Shown in pieces: positions 8,772 through 19,167 of a DNA stretch of 64,000 bases (its first letter is position 1; every line of letters begins with the position of its first letter). Below the pieces are notes generated by a model. It was not told the DNA's origin. It worked only from the letters and a program-made list of their open reading frames with translations, and made no database searches. The DNA is from Pseudoalteromonas luteoviolacea NCIMB 1944 (GTDB lineage Bacteria; Pseudomonadota; Gammaproteobacteria; Enterobacterales; Alteromonadaceae), in NCBI RefSeq assembly GCF_001625565.1, contig NZ_AUXS01000027.1:1-64000 (forward strand), in the 5' to 3' direction. The translations under genes and the position numbers were made by a program.

Positions 8772-8890
8772 ACTCTCTTCACTTATTACAACTTAGTTTT
8801 CATTGTAGCTGATTTTTAGTTTATTTGTCCGTTAATGACGAGGAAATATGGTAAAATTGCCTCCCTCGTTTCTATTTAAAATACAAAGAC

Positions 8891-10180
8891 ATGCTAGAAA
8901 AACTATTTTCTCTCAAAGCGCTACAGACCAATGTAAAAACGGAGGTCGTGGCAGGGCTCACTACATTTATTACCATGGTTTATATTGTATTTGTTAACCC
9001 GGCCATGTTGGCTGAAGCCGGGATTGATCATGGTGCAGCGTTCGTTGCCACTTGTTTAGCCGCTGCAATTGGCTGTTTTATTATGGGCTTCTTTGCAAAT
9101 TACCCATTGGCTTTGGCACCTGGTATGGGGTTAAACGCATTTTTTACGTATGGTGTTGTTTTAGGTATGGGGCATAGCTGGCAAACTGCCTTGGGGGCGG
9201 TCTTCTTATCTGGGTGCCTGTTTTTACTACTAAGTATTTTCAAAATTAGAGAGTGGGTAATTCAGGCAATTCCAGTTGTACTCAAGCGTGCGATAGCAAC
9301 TGGGATTGGGGCGTTTTTGGCTTTGATTGCATTAAAAAATGCTGAAATTATTGTTTCAAGCCCAGCCACTTTTGTGCAACTTGGCGATATTACCAGTCCC
9401 GGTCCATTGTTGGCCATTTTCAGCCTTTTTGTGATTACTGCACTAATGTATAGAGAGTGGAAAAGTGGTGTATTGATCAGTATTTTATTAGTCACGGTTA
9501 TCGCTTGGGCGGCAGGTTTAGTTGAGTACCAAGGCATTATTTCTGCACCACCGAGCATTGCGCCTACGTTAGGCCAATTAGATATTGCCGGCGCATTAGA
9601 AATTACTATGCTGAGCGTGGTATTTGCTTTCTTATTTGTTGACCTGTTTGATACTAGCGGTACTTTGGTCGCAGTAACTCAAAAAGCGGGCATTGCAGAT
9701 GAAAAAGGAAATATGCCGAGATTAGGGCGCGCTTTATCTGCAGACAGCACTGCGACAGTCGCAGGTTCGTTTTTAGGGACTTCTACGACGACTTCTTATA
9801 TCGAGTCTGTATCTGGTGTTTCTGTTGGCGGACGCACGGGGCTCACAGCTGTGGTGGTGGGCTTTTGCTTTTTACTTATGATGTTTTTTGCACCTTTGGC
9901 AAAAATGGTGCCTGCATATGCAACTGCTGGTGCAATTTTGTATGTCGCAGTTTTGATGTTGCAAAACCTGAAGCTGGTGAACTGGGACGATATGACAGAC
10001 GCGATCCCTGTTAGCGTTGTTTTGTTGATGACGCCGCTAACATTCTCAATTGCACATGGGATAGCATTGGGTTTTATTGCTTACACTGCGGTAAAGCTGG
10101 CTTGCAACAAAAAAGACGATATATCCATCAGTGTGTGGGTTCTGACTGTGTTATTTATCGTCAAATTTGCGCTTAGTTGA
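8891..10180 (+). CDS. NCS2-family purine permease (AzgA/GhxP type)
   Basis: 429 residues with 12-14 hydrophobic segments. It takes up purine bases (guanine, hypoxanthine or adenine) by proton symport across the inner membrane. AzgA-type signatures are visible: LTTFITMVYIVFVNPAMLAEAG near the N-terminus, APGMGLNAFFTYGV, LFDTSGTLVAVTQKAG and GTSTTTSYIESVSGVSVGGRTGLTAV. The length is typical (430-450). Which base is preferred cannot be told. Its stop codon abuts the stop of the convergent downstream gene; its terminator lies inside that gene. Confidence 0.92.
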   Translation: MLEKLFSLKALQTNVKTEVVAGLTTFITMVYIVFVNPAMLAEAGIDHGAAFVATCLAAAIGCFIMGFFANYPLALAPGMGLNAFFTYGVVLGMGHSWQTALGAVFLSGCLFLLLSIFKIREWVIQAIPVVLKRAIATGIGAFLALIALKNAEIIVSSPATFVQLGDITSPGPLLAIFSLFVITALMYREWKSGVLISILLVTVIAWAAGLVEYQGIISAPPSIAPTLGQLDIAGALEITMLSVVFAFLFVDLFDTSGTLVAVTQKAGIADEKGNMPRLGRALSADSTATVAGSFLGTSTTTSYIESVSGVSVGGRTGLTAVVVGFCFLLMMFFAPLAKMVPAYATAGAILYVAVLMLQNLKLVNWDDMTDAIPVSVVLLMTPLTFSIAHGIALGFIAYTAVKLACNKKDDISISVWVLTVLFIVKFALS

Positions 10181-10942
10181 TCACCATTTCTTTTTCGGAG
10201 CGAAAAGGACGTCTAAATCGTCCTTTTCTTTTTCTGCTTTTTTCTTAACCGCAGAAGCATTCGAAGCCTTTAGTTCAACACTAATTTCGTTGAGGTAGGT
10301 CTCTAGCTGGTTCTTTTTCTCAGTTACATATTCGTCGCTATAGGTCACAGCCATTATGGTCGCATAGGCTTTTTCAAAGTACTGTCTGGCTGAGCCAACC
10401 ATATTGGCTGTTTTTGCAGATAGGCCTCGTTTGATCTGGCTTTCAACGTTAATGCGTAGTTGGATCTTCTCTAAACGACGGTCTTCTTTTACAAAGACTT
10501 GAGTATCTACTTTCCCTTTACTGTGTTCAGAGCGTAAAAGTTGGCGAAGTTTTTTGATGCCTTGCACCAGCGCAATCAGCTGTTTGTCGTTGTCGGGCAA
10601 TGAGACTTTATCACTGTCAGTGAGGTTAGCAGGTTCCATACTCATGCGTTCTTGAGATTCGTGCAGTCGGTTTTTAAGCTCTCTTGATGTGGGGGTGAGT
10701 TCTACCATCATGGCTAACGCATCATGAACACGTTTTTGAATCACCCTAAGCATGTCCCCAGACATAGGGATATTTGTGCTATTCACGAGAACATCTTCGG
10801 ACTCTTCTATTATCCGCTTTTGTTTTGCTAGTTCTTTGCGTCTTTCTGCTTCTTGTTTCTCTTTGTGTTGCTGTATTGCACTAATCCATACAGCTATCAC
10901 AACCAAAGCAACAATCAACAATATTATTATGTAAACAAACAT
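10181..10942 (-). CDS. membrane-anchored coiled-coil protein, unknown
   Basis: Not recognised. With the ATG at 10942 it has 253 residues: a single N-terminal membrane helix (about 2-20, rich in Ile/Val), then a highly charged Glu/Lys-rich region predicted as coiled coil, and a helical C-terminus ending in basic LDVLFAPKKKW. The topology suggests a cytosolic domain tethered to the inner membrane. An upstream in-frame TTG at 10969 would add nine residues. Conserved look, no enzyme motifs. It converges on the purine permease with zero intergenic bases. Confidence 0.7.
   Translation of the reverse strand: MFVYIIILLIVALVVIAVWISAIQQHKEKQEAERRKELAKQKRIIEESEDVLVNSTNIPMSGDMLRVIQKRVHDALAMMVELTPTSRELKNRLHESQERMSMEPANLTDSDKVSLPDNDKQLIALVQGIKKLRQLLRSEHSKGKVDTQVFVKEDRRLEKIQLRINVESQIKRGLSAKTANMVGSARQYFEKAYATIMAVTYSDEYVTEKKNQLETYLNEISVELKASNASAVKKKAEKEKDDLDVLFAPKKKW
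10202..10228 (+). terminator. permease terminator inside the opposing gene
   Basis: GAAAAGGACG (10202-10211) pairs perfectly with 10219-10228 over a 7-base loop and is followed by a T-rich tract. It lies within the last codons of the convergent gene. Confidence 0.65.
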
Positions 10943-11143
10943 ACCCGAATCTCTACGAAAACTACCCAAGGCGATAATTTTTTATATTACATCAAACAAT
11001 TGTATATTGGATAGTTTTAATAACAAGGTGTATGTAAATGAATTTGAATACACCATTTTTCAGTATAGACGTTTCTAATTCGTTTTTCTTATATGATTGC
11101 GTAATTGTTACAATTACTATCAGGCTACCAATAACTATGCTAG

Positions 11144-12197
<1,054 letters not shown>

Positions 12198-12199
<2 letters not shown>

Positions 12200-12281
12200 A
12201 AGCCGCGTTTTGAATAGTCTACTTGTAGACTTTCTCTTTGCGGCTTTAATATAAAAACCCAACTTGCGTTGGGTTTTTTTG
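12198..12281 (+). terminator. cysB terminator, two stacked hairpins
   Basis: An AAAGCCGC...GCGGCTTT stem encloses a small AGTCTAC hairpin. Next, AAACCCAA pairs with TTGGGTTT (12254-12277), ending in a T7 tract. The second hairpin is the classic terminator and could also serve sdaA from the other side. Confidence 0.8.
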
Positions 12282-12283
12282 TT

Positions 12284-13660
12284 TTAGCACTCAATAATAT
12301 TTACGGCAAGACCGCCACGTGCAGTTTCTTTATATTTGGTCTTCATATCGTTACCTGTGTCTAGCATGGTTTTGATGACCTTGTCCAAAGAGACCTTTTG
12401 CTCTCCTGTACCTCGAAGAGCAAGCCTTGAGGCATTGATGGCTTTGACTGCACCCATAGCATTTCGTTCAATACACGGCACTTGTACTAATCCCCCAACA
12501 GGGTCACAGGTTAAGCCTAGGTTGTGTTCCATACCAATTTCAGCTGCGTTTTCGACATGAACGACATTGCCACCCATGATTTCAGTCAATGCACCAGCGG
12601 CCATTGAGCAGGCGACACCAACTTCACCTTGGCAACCAACCTCTGCTCCCGAGATAGAAGCATTCTTTTTATAGAGGATGCCAATGGCTGCGGCTGTCAG
12701 TAAGTAACGTGTTGCAATTTCGATATCAACTTCTTTGATGAAGGTGTGATAATACATCAATACGGCTGGTAATATACCGGCGGCACCGTTAGTCGGTGCG
12801 GTGACGACTCGTCCTCCAGCTGCGTTCTCTTCATTTACGGCAAGGGCAAATAAATCAACCCAGTCCATTGCTCGAAGCGGATCGTTGCTGTTTTCTACAT
12901 TGAGTTTAAGATATAGGCTCGGTGCTCGGCGTTTTACTTTTAATCCACCAGGAAGGATCCCTTCGGTACGCATTCCCCTCTCTGTACACGCTTTCATCAC
13001 TTGCCAAATATTGAACAGCTCTTGTTTTATTTCACTTTCACTGCGAAGAGTTTTTTCATTAGCCATCATTAATGCAGAAACACTTAGCCCAGTTTCCTTA
13101 CAGATGTTTAAAAGCTCCTCAGCTGTATCAAACAAATAGGGCGCTGGGTTTTGTTCTCGCACATCAAGTGCAGCTTGCTTTTCTGCTTCAAAATCTTGAT
13201 CCGTGACAATGAACCCACCGCCAATTGAATAGTAGATCTGGCTATGTAAAAGTGTCTCACCTTTATATGCTTGGATTTCCATGGCATTTGAATGCTTCGG
13301 CAGTGTTTTTCGACGGTGAAATACAACAGCGCCTTGCTTTGGGAAATCAGCTTTATGTTTTTGATCAAGATAGATTACTTGCTCTTGCTCAATTTTTTCG
13401 AGTATTTCTGGAACAAGATCTGCGTCGATGGTTTCGGGATCATGGCCAGCAAGGCCTAATATGACAGCTTTACCTGAACCATGGCCGATCCCTGTTTGAC
13501 CAAGGGAGCCAAATAATTCGACTTTGACAGAAGTGACGTCGTCAATTAATTTACTATTTTGTAGATCTTTGACAAAAAGACGCGAAGCGCGCATTGGACC
13601 AACAGTATGGGAAGACGATGGCCCAATACCGATGCTAAACATATCGAATGCACTAATCAT
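12284..13660 (-). CDS. sdaA: L-serine ammonia-lyase (Fe-S dependent)
   Basis: 458 residues, single-chain Fe-S L-serine dehydratase making pyruvate and ammonia. The N-terminus ([19 protein letters not shown]) is the beta-subunit signature. The catalytic half has [35 protein letters not shown] and [19 protein letters not shown], the latter two containing the Cys ligands of the 4Fe-4S cluster. Length matches E. coli SdaA/SdaB (454/455). Monocistronic; it converges on cysB. Confidence 0.95.
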   Translation of the reverse strand: MISAFDMFSIGIGPSSSHTVGPMRASRLFVKDLQNSKLIDDVTSVKVELFGSLGQTGIGHGSGKAVILGLAGHDPETIDADLVPEILEKIEQEQVIYLDQKHKADFPKQGAVVFHRRKTLPKHSNAMEIQAYKGETLLHSQIYYSIGGGFIVTDQDFEAEKQAALDVREQNPAPYLFDTAEELLNICKETGLSVSALMMANEKTLRSESEIKQELFNIWQVMKACTERGMRTEGILPGGLKVKRRAPSLYLKLNVENSNDPLRAMDWVDLFALAVNEENAAGGRVVTAPTNGAAGILPAVLMYYHTFIKEVDIEIATRYLLTAAAIGILYKKNASISGAEVGCQGEVGVACSMAAGALTEIMGGNVVHVENAAEIGMEHNLGLTCDPVGGLVQVPCIERNAMGAVKAINASRLALRGTGEQKVSLDKVIKTMLDTGNDMKTKYKETARGGLAVNIIEC

Positions 13661-13760
13661 AAAATTTACTCATCATTGCCTCTGAACGGGCGCACATAAT
13701 AACGTTAATTATTGCAGAAGTAACCCGTTATTGAACGGAAATTTGACAATTGTAATGAGT

Positions 13761-14318
13761 TTATGAAAGCGACTTGGTTAATTTTTTTATTATGCTTGCT
13801 GTGGCCCCCCATAAAAGACCATGCGATGTCATGAATCCATTGATATTTATGGTGTTGCCACGGATTTGGCAAGGGTAGCTCCGCCATTGTTTAGGGTCCA
13901 TTAAAGCGCTTAAAGAAACCGTAAATACGCTGTCGACTTCACTACTTGTTTGTTGCCACGTGGCGGAGTTTTGTACTAGAGCTACGACCGGAGTAATATG
14001 AAATCCGCTCAAGGAGCTATGCGTTGGCAGCTGTCCAAGCGTTGTGACTTGCTCTCTATCAAGGTTAATTTCCTCGAAGGTTTCTCTTAGGGCTGTATCT
14101 TCAACTGAGCTATCATGCTGCTCTACTTTTCCGCCAGGAAAACAAATTTGGCTTGGGTGTGCTCTTAGGCTGGCGTTGCGTTTACAAAGCAAGATGTGCG
14201 CACAGCCTTCTACTTCAACTAGCGGCACCAAAACGGCACTTTGAACTCCCTGTAATGTTGTACAGGAGGTTGCAAAAGGTGACAGTCTAAAGCTACTAAT
14301 TAAATGGTCGAGTTTCAT
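13761..14318 (-). CDS. nudL: NUDIX CoA pyrophosphatase
   Basis: 185 residues. The FPGGKVEQHDSSVEDTALRE segment followed by TFEEINL lines up with the E. coli NudL box ([20 protein letters not shown]), including the UPF0035-type pattern before it. NudL-type enzymes split CoA and its derivatives into phosphopantetheine and 3',5'-ADP. The start overlaps the pabB stop by four bases (ATGA), so the two are translationally coupled, the same order as in many Gammaproteobacteria. Confidence 0.88.
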   Translation of the reverse strand: MKLDHLISSFRLSPFATSCTTLQGVQSAVLVPLVEVEGCAHILLCKRNASLRAHPSQICFPGGKVEQHDSSVEDTALRETFEEINLDREQVTTLGQLPTHSSLSGFHITPVVALVQNSATWQQTSSEVDSVFTVSLSALMDPKQWRSYPCQIRGNTININGFMTSHGLLWGATASIIKKLTKSLS

Positions 14319-15658
14319 TGCAGTATTGGTAAAATTTTATTGACCTTGTGATAAGTTTCTTGATACTCAGCTTCTAGCTCAGAATCGGCGACAATCCCAC
14401 CTCCTGCCCAGCAATGGATTGTTTGCTTCTCACATACCAATGTGCGAATTGTAATTGAAGTATCCATATCACCACAGGCGCTTAGGTAGCCTATAGAACC
14501 ACAGTACGCACTTCTGCGATGAGGTTCAAGTTCTTCTATTATCTCCATCGCTCTAATTTTCGGAGCTCCTGTGATCGAGCCGCCAGGAAACGCAGCGTGT
14601 AATTGGTCCACCGCCTTTTTACCTTCTGCGAGTTCACAAGTTACAGTGCTGACAAGATGGTGAACAGCTGGGAAGCTTTCTATGTCGAATAATTTAGGCA
14701 CGCTGACGGAACCTGGCTTGGCAACTTTACCTAAGTCATTGCGAAGTAAGTCAACGATCATAACGTTTTCAGCACGATCTTTACTGCTATTTTTTAATTT
14801 GAGCGCCTGTTCAATGTCAGCTTGTTGGTCAGGCAAGCGAGGCAATGTCCCTTTTATTGGTTTTGTTTCAACTTTCCTTTGGCGTACAGAGATAAACCTC
14901 TCCGGAGATACAGAAACGATTGCTGCATCATTACCTAAATTGAAATAAGCAGAAAATGGCGCCTGATTGTGTTGTCTTAATTTTTTATAGGCTGCCCATG
15001 GAGAGCCTCGAAACTGCGCACTGAACCTCTGCGCTAGGTTAATTTGATAACAATCACCGCTTAGTAGGTAGTCTTGAATGCGCTGAAACTTATTTTGATA
15101 TTCCTGCTTGGTCATATTAGATTGCCAATCGCTACACAATTCAAAGTGATGTTGCTCGGCATTGTCCGCAATTAAGGTCATATAATGTTCAAGACGATTC
15201 ACCTCTGGCTGAGATACATAAAACCATTGCGCCTGTTTATTGTCGTAAATCAGGGCGTCAAGATAGAGGCCAGCAGACATGTCGGGAAGCGAAATATCTG
15301 AATTGGCATGCGCGGGTAATGATTCTATGTACCGGCCTAAATCGTAACCAAAATAGCCAAGCCATCCGCCGCAAAAGGGCAGTGCATGAATGCGTTGTGG
15401 ACAAAGAGCATCTAAATGATGTTGTAGTATTTCAAATACACTCTGTTGTTGTTCGACACCATCTATATAAACAGTCCCGTTTTTAGCTTCTAGTACATGT
15501 ACTGGCGCAAAGCTAATAATGTCAAATCGACTATTCTCGTGCGCTGCGTCACTAGAATCTAAAAGAATAGCGTGATGTTGAGTTGCAATTTGTTCAAAAA
15601 CTTCAACGGTTGAGAGTGAAATGTCAACGGCAATGCAATTATTCTGTGCATTTATCAT
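14315..15658 (-). CDS. pabB: aminodeoxychorismate synthase component I
   Basis: 447 residues, chorismate-utilising enzyme that with PabA makes 4-amino-4-deoxychorismate for folate. The C-terminal domain has KPIKGTLPR, RAENVMIVDLLRNDLG, FPGGSITGAPKIRAME and YCGSIGYLSACGDMDTSI. PIKGT marks the PabB/TrpE active-site region (Lys forms the covalent intermediate in PabB). Length is close to E. coli PabB (453). It is the first gene of the pabB-nudL pair and diverges from fumA across a 240-base region. Confidence 0.95.
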   Translation of the reverse strand: MINAQNNCIAVDISLSTVEVFEQIATQHHAILLDSSDAAHENSRFDIISFAPVHVLEAKNGTVYIDGVEQQQSVFEILQHHLDALCPQRIHALPFCGGWLGYFGYDLGRYIESLPAHANSDISLPDMSAGLYLDALIYDNKQAQWFYVSQPEVNRLEHYMTLIADNAEQHHFELCSDWQSNMTKQEYQNKFQRIQDYLLSGDCYQINLAQRFSAQFRGSPWAAYKKLRQHNQAPFSAYFNLGNDAAIVSVSPERFISVRQRKVETKPIKGTLPRLPDQQADIEQALKLKNSSKDRAENVMIVDLLRNDLGKVAKPGSVSVPKLFDIESFPAVHHLVSTVTCELAEGKKAVDQLHAAFPGGSITGAPKIRAMEIIEELEPHRRSAYCGSIGYLSACGDMDTSITIRTLVCEKQTIHCWAGGGIVADSELEAEYQETYHKVNKILPILQ

Positions 15659-15899
15659 TTACTTGACCCTGAAAACTAGCCCGAAACGGGCGAGGAGGTT
15701 ATCATAATTAGAAATGAATCTATAGAGTAGTGAAGTGATAACTCATATACCATATTCATACTGGAGTTTAGTTGAGCATAATAGGGGCACCCATATATTT
15801 TGTGACTTACTCGCAGTGTTACTGGTTATTCGTTAGCATATTACTACTTATCAAGAACATGCCATTTAGTTAGATTAAGTGGCTAATAAAGGAACCGTC

Positions 15900-17426
15900 A
15901 TGAGCATTATCCGTCAGCAAGATTTTATTGATAGCATTGAAGATGCATTACAATATATCTCTTTTTACCATCCTCTTGATTTTGTGCAAGCATTAGAAAA
16001 AGCTTACAACAATGAGCAAAGCAAAGCAGCTAAAGATGCAATTGCACAAATCCTGATCAACTCGCGGATGTCAGCCGAAGGCAAGCGTCCACTTTGCCAA
16101 GATACAGGTATTGTTACCTGCTTTGTAAAAGTGGGCATGGACGTAAAATGGGACAAAACGGATTTAACTGTACAACAGATGGTTGATGAAGGCACACGTC
16201 GCGCATATACAAACCCAGACAATCCATTGCGTGCTTCAATCGTTGCAGATCCTGCTGGCAGCCGTAAAAATACAAAAGACAATACGCCATCAGTGGTACA
16301 TGTGGATTTAGTCCCTGGTGCTGAGGTTGAAGTGATGATCGCAGCTAAAGGCGGTGGTTCTGAAAATAAAACTAAAATGGCGATGTTAAACCCGTCGGAT
16401 GATGTGGCAGCTTGGGTTGAAAAAACGTTACCAACGATGGGGGCGGGCTGGTGTCCACCTGGCATGATTGGTATTGGTATTGGCGGAACAGCAGAAAAAG
16501 CGGCTGTATTGGCGAAAGAATCGCTAATGGATCCTGTTGATATTCATGATTTACAAGAGCGTGGTGCTGAGACAGCGGAAGAAAAGCTACGTATAGAAAT
16601 CTTTGAAAGAGCGAATAAGCTAGGTATTGGTGCTCAAGGTCTTGGTGGCTTGACGACGGTTGTTGATGTAAAGATCAAAACAGCACCGACTCATGCAGCA
16701 TCAAAACCTGTAGTTATGATCCCAAACTGTGCGGCTACTCGTCACGTACATTTCACGCTTGATGGATCTGGTCCTGCAGATCTTAAAGCGCCAAAATTAG
16801 AAGATTGGCCAGAAGTAACATGGGAAGTGGGTGAAGATACGCGTCGCGTAAACTTAGACACATTGACTAAAGAAGACATCCAAGATTGGAAGATGGGTGA
16901 AACTGTATTGTTATCCGGTAAAATCTTGACAGGTCGAGACGCCGCGCACAAACGACTGCAAGAGATGATTAATTCAGGAGAAGGCTTACCGGAAGGTGTG
17001 GACTTTACCAATAAGTTTATTTATTACGTTGGCCCTGTTGATGCAGTGGGTGATGAGGTCGTAGGTCCTGCTGGCCCGACAACTTCTACGCGTATGGATA
17101 AGTTCACTGACTTAATGTTAGAGAAGACAGGTCTTGTTGGAATGATAGGCAAAGCAGAGCGTGGCCCTGCAACTGTAGAGTCTATCAAGCAAAACAAGGC
17201 TGTATACTTGATGGCCGTAGGTGGTGCTGCTTATTTAGTTGCGAAAGCGATTAAGAAATCTCGCGTTGTTGCTTTTGAAGATTTAGGTATGGAAGCAATT
17301 TATGAATTTGAAGTGGAAGATATGCCTGTAACAGTAGCTGTAGATAGTGAAGGTGCAAATGCACATACTCAAGGGCCTGCTATCTGGAAAGCAAAAATTG
17401 AAGAGCTTGATAGTAAATTAAGCTAA
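15900..17426 (+). CDS. fumA: class I fumarate hydratase (4Fe-4S)
   Basis: 508 residues starting at ATG 15900, preceded by AAAGGA at 15888-15893. An in-frame GTG at 15879 overlaps that ribosome site and is unlikely. The N-terminal alpha domain has RPLCQDTGIVTCFVKVG and GGGSENKTKMAMLNP; the beta domain has VGPAGPTTSTRMDKFTD. Cysteines in LCQDTG, MIPNCAATRH and GWCPPGMIGIGIGG suit the 4Fe-4S cluster. It hydrates fumarate to malate in the TCA cycle. Length is near that of E. coli FumA (548) but shorter. Confidence 0.94.
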   Translation: MSIIRQQDFIDSIEDALQYISFYHPLDFVQALEKAYNNEQSKAAKDAIAQILINSRMSAEGKRPLCQDTGIVTCFVKVGMDVKWDKTDLTVQQMVDEGTRRAYTNPDNPLRASIVADPAGSRKNTKDNTPSVVHVDLVPGAEVEVMIAAKGGGSENKTKMAMLNPSDDVAAWVEKTLPTMGAGWCPPGMIGIGIGGTAEKAAVLAKESLMDPVDIHDLQERGAETAEEKLRIEIFERANKLGIGAQGLGGLTTVVDVKIKTAPTHAASKPVVMIPNCAATRHVHFTLDGSGPADLKAPKLEDWPEVTWEVGEDTRRVNLDTLTKEDIQDWKMGETVLLSGKILTGRDAAHKRLQEMINSGEGLPEGVDFTNKFIYYVGPVDAVGDEVVGPAGPTTSTRMDKFTDLMLEKTGLVGMIGKAERGPATVESIKQNKAVYLMAVGGAAYLVAKAIKKSRVVAFEDLGMEAIYEFEVEDMPVTVAVDSEGANAHTQGPAIWKAKIEELDSKLS

Positions 17427-17477
17427 TTACTGCAAAGGGCAGGCTGTTCTAATCTCAGCCTGCCGATGCTACTGTTA

Positions 17478-17645
17478 TTAGCACATTTGACTACCTGGAG
17501 TTATTTTTGCACATCGAGGAGTACCTGTAATCCCAGGGATCCCCGGAGGACCACCAGTCCCGCCTGCAACAAACATGGTTTTATCTAGTCTGACATTATT
17601 ATCCGAGAGTGTCTTAAGTTCTTTTTTTACTAATTTAACTTTCAC
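17478..17645 (-). CDS. putative RiPP (lanthipeptide-type) precursor peptide
   Basis: A 55-codon gene starting GTG at 17645 with an AAAGGA ribosome site (minus strand, 7 bases before the start). The product begins MKVKLVKKELKTLS and reaches FVAGG at residues 25-29. This basic Lys/Leu leader ending in a Gly-Gly cleavage site is the pattern of class I lanthipeptide-type leaders found in many short genes of Pseudoalteromonas and Bacteroidetes. The remaining 26 residues (TGGPPGIPGITGTPRCAKIT, then PGSQMC) form a Gly/Pro/Thr-rich core with Cys45 and Cys55 and five Thr/Ser. No LanB, LanC or transporter is nearby, so modification would be in trans. The leader match is from memory. Confidence 0.65.
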   Translation of the reverse strand: MKVKLVKKELKTLSDNNVRLDKTMFVAGGTGGPPGIPGITGTPRCAKITPGSQMC

Positions 17646-17822
17646 TTAAATATCCTTTTGAACTTTTAATTTTATTATTAAATTTGCCGATATGGCATTT
17701 TGTATATTATATACAACGCGTGATGAGTCAACAGGTTACATATGAAACATTTAATAGTTTAAAATACTGAGTAAAATTGAAGCATATTTGGCGTGTAAAT
17801 TTATACTTACAAGGGATGCTTT

Positions 17823-17840
17823 GTTTACGTTTACGTAAAC
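17823..17840. promoter_or_regulatory. 18-bp palindromic operator candidate
   Basis: GTTTACGT-TT-ACGTAAAC, perfect 8-bp arms. The identical 18 bases occur at 49949-49966 upstream of gltB. It lies 226 bases before leucine dehydrogenase. The shape and the two targets fit the MerR-family regulator LiuR of branched-chain amino acid catabolism, but that assignment is inferred. Confidence 0.65.
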
Positions 17841-18066
17841 AGAAAGCGTGAGTTAAAAAGGTATTTATAATTAAATATGTTCATAAGTTAATCTATATTG
17901 GATTAAACCTTCCATTTGGCTGTTTATGTTGGATTGTTTATGTGAGATGGTGAGGTGTTCGGCTTAGATCATCTCATTTGCTGGATTGACTAATGGGTTA
18001 ATGGTAGAGTCAGGCCAATTTCAGCGCTATCTGACAGGGTCAGACAATAATCGGAGAATAATCAAA

Positions 18067-19107
18067 GTGGCTGTATTTAACCAAGTTGAATTTGATAACC
18101 ATGAACAAGTTGTGTTTTGTTCTGATGAAAAATCGGGTTTAAAAGCGATTATCGCAGTACATAATACTAAATTGGGTCCAGCTGTAGGTGGTTGTCGCCT
18201 ATGGGATTATGCAGAAGACCAAGATGCAGTTTACGATGTTTTACGTCTTTCAAAAGGCATGACATATAAAAATGCTGTGGCACGTCTTCCGTTCGGAGGC
18301 GGCAAGTCGGTGATCATTGGCGATGCAAAAACAGTCAAATCTGAAGCATTATTCAGAGCATTTGGAAAACACTTAGAAAGACTAGGTGGTAGTTATTATT
18401 CTGCAGAAGATGTAAACATCACAACGGGTGATGTGATGATGATGCATAAAGAAACCAATTATGTACTTGGTCTTGAAGGGAAAAGTGGTAATCCTTCACC
18501 ATTTACCGCGCTAGGTACGTTTTTGGGTATCAAAGCAGCTTATCAACACAAGCATGGTCATCAGGACCTATCCGGTGTAAAAGTCGCTGTTCAAGGCTTA
18601 GGTGCTGTTGCGTATAGTTTATGTAAGTACTTACACGAAGCTGGTGCACAGCTTTTTGTAACAGACATCAATGAAGCATCTGTAGCGCGCGTAGTGAACG
18701 ATTTTAACGCAACCGCTGTGTCAATTGACGAAATCTACGACCTAGACGTAGATGTCTATGCGCCTTGCGCTTTAGGGGCGACTGTAAATGATGAAACAAT
18801 CCCTCGTATCAAAGCCTCAATCATTGCTGGCTGTGCTAACAACCAATTAGCGGAACCGAGACATGGTGATGTGCTGCGTGAAAAAGGTGTTCTTTATGCG
18901 CCTGATTACGTTATCAACGCGGGTGGCATCATTAATGTTTATTACGAGACAAAACCAGAAGGTTATGATGAAGCACTAGCAACAAAGCATGTTGAAGGCA
19001 TTTTCGATACGCTGGCGGAAATATTCAAGCGTTCTGATGATGAACAAAAATCTACCCATGTTATTGCGGATGAGCTTGCATTAGAAATCATTGAAAATGG
19101 ACTGTGA
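18067..19107 (+). CDS. ldh: leucine dehydrogenase (Glu/Leu/Phe/Val dehydrogenase)
   Basis: 346 residues from GTG 18067, which follows CGGAG; this start gives MAVFNQVEFDNHEQVVF as in homologues, while an upstream frame start at 17986 would add an unusual N-terminus. It oxidatively deaminates leucine, valine and isoleucine to 2-oxo acids with NAD. Seen: HNTKLGPAVGGCR (substrate), LPFGGGKSVI with the catalytic Lys, and the NAD Rossmann motif VAVQGLGAVAYSL. It ends in a strong terminator (19133-19155). The upstream palindrome shared with gltB suggests regulation with nitrogen metabolism. Confidence 0.93.
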   Translation: MAVFNQVEFDNHEQVVFCSDEKSGLKAIIAVHNTKLGPAVGGCRLWDYAEDQDAVYDVLRLSKGMTYKNAVARLPFGGGKSVIIGDAKTVKSEALFRAFGKHLERLGGSYYSAEDVNITTGDVMMMHKETNYVLGLEGKSGNPSPFTALGTFLGIKAAYQHKHGHQDLSGVKVAVQGLGAVAYSLCKYLHEAGAQLFVTDINEASVARVVNDFNATAVSIDEIYDLDVDVYAPCALGATVNDETIPRIKASIIAGCANNQLAEPRHGDVLREKGVLYAPDYVINAGGIINVYYETKPEGYDEALATKHVEGIFDTLAEIFKRSDDEQKSTHVIADELALEIIENGL

Positions 19108-19130
19108 TAGATTAGTATTGCAGCTATAAT

Positions 19131-19156
19131 AGAGGGCGATTATCGCCCTTTTTTTG
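19131..19156 (+). terminator. leucine dehydrogenase terminator
   Basis: AGGGCGA (19133-19139) pairs with TCGCCCT (19143-19149) over a 3-base loop and is followed by a T7 tract. Confidence 0.85.
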
Positions 19157-19167
19157 TTGCTGTATTT

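Larger units (their letters stand above)
17427..18066. other. fumA-leucine dehydrogenase intergenic region
   Basis: 640 bases. It holds a small minus-strand RiPP-like gene (17478-17645), an AT-rich stretch with the palindrome TTGTATATTATATACAA (17699-17715), and an 18-bp operator-like palindrome (17823-17840). The rest shows nothing I can support. Confidence 0.7.

Noticed and set aside
12284..12292. TTAGCACTC, the left half of a CIRCE element
   Set aside because: The complementary GAGTGCTAA is absent nine bases downstream and the bases are the end of sdaA.
15879..15899. GTG start for fumA
   Set aside because: The ribosome site AAAGGA lies downstream of it and directly before ATG 15900.
17986..18066. 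Longer N-terminus for leucine dehydrogenase
   Set aside because: The family starts near the GTG at 18067, which has a ribosome site; the extension has no homology I recognise.
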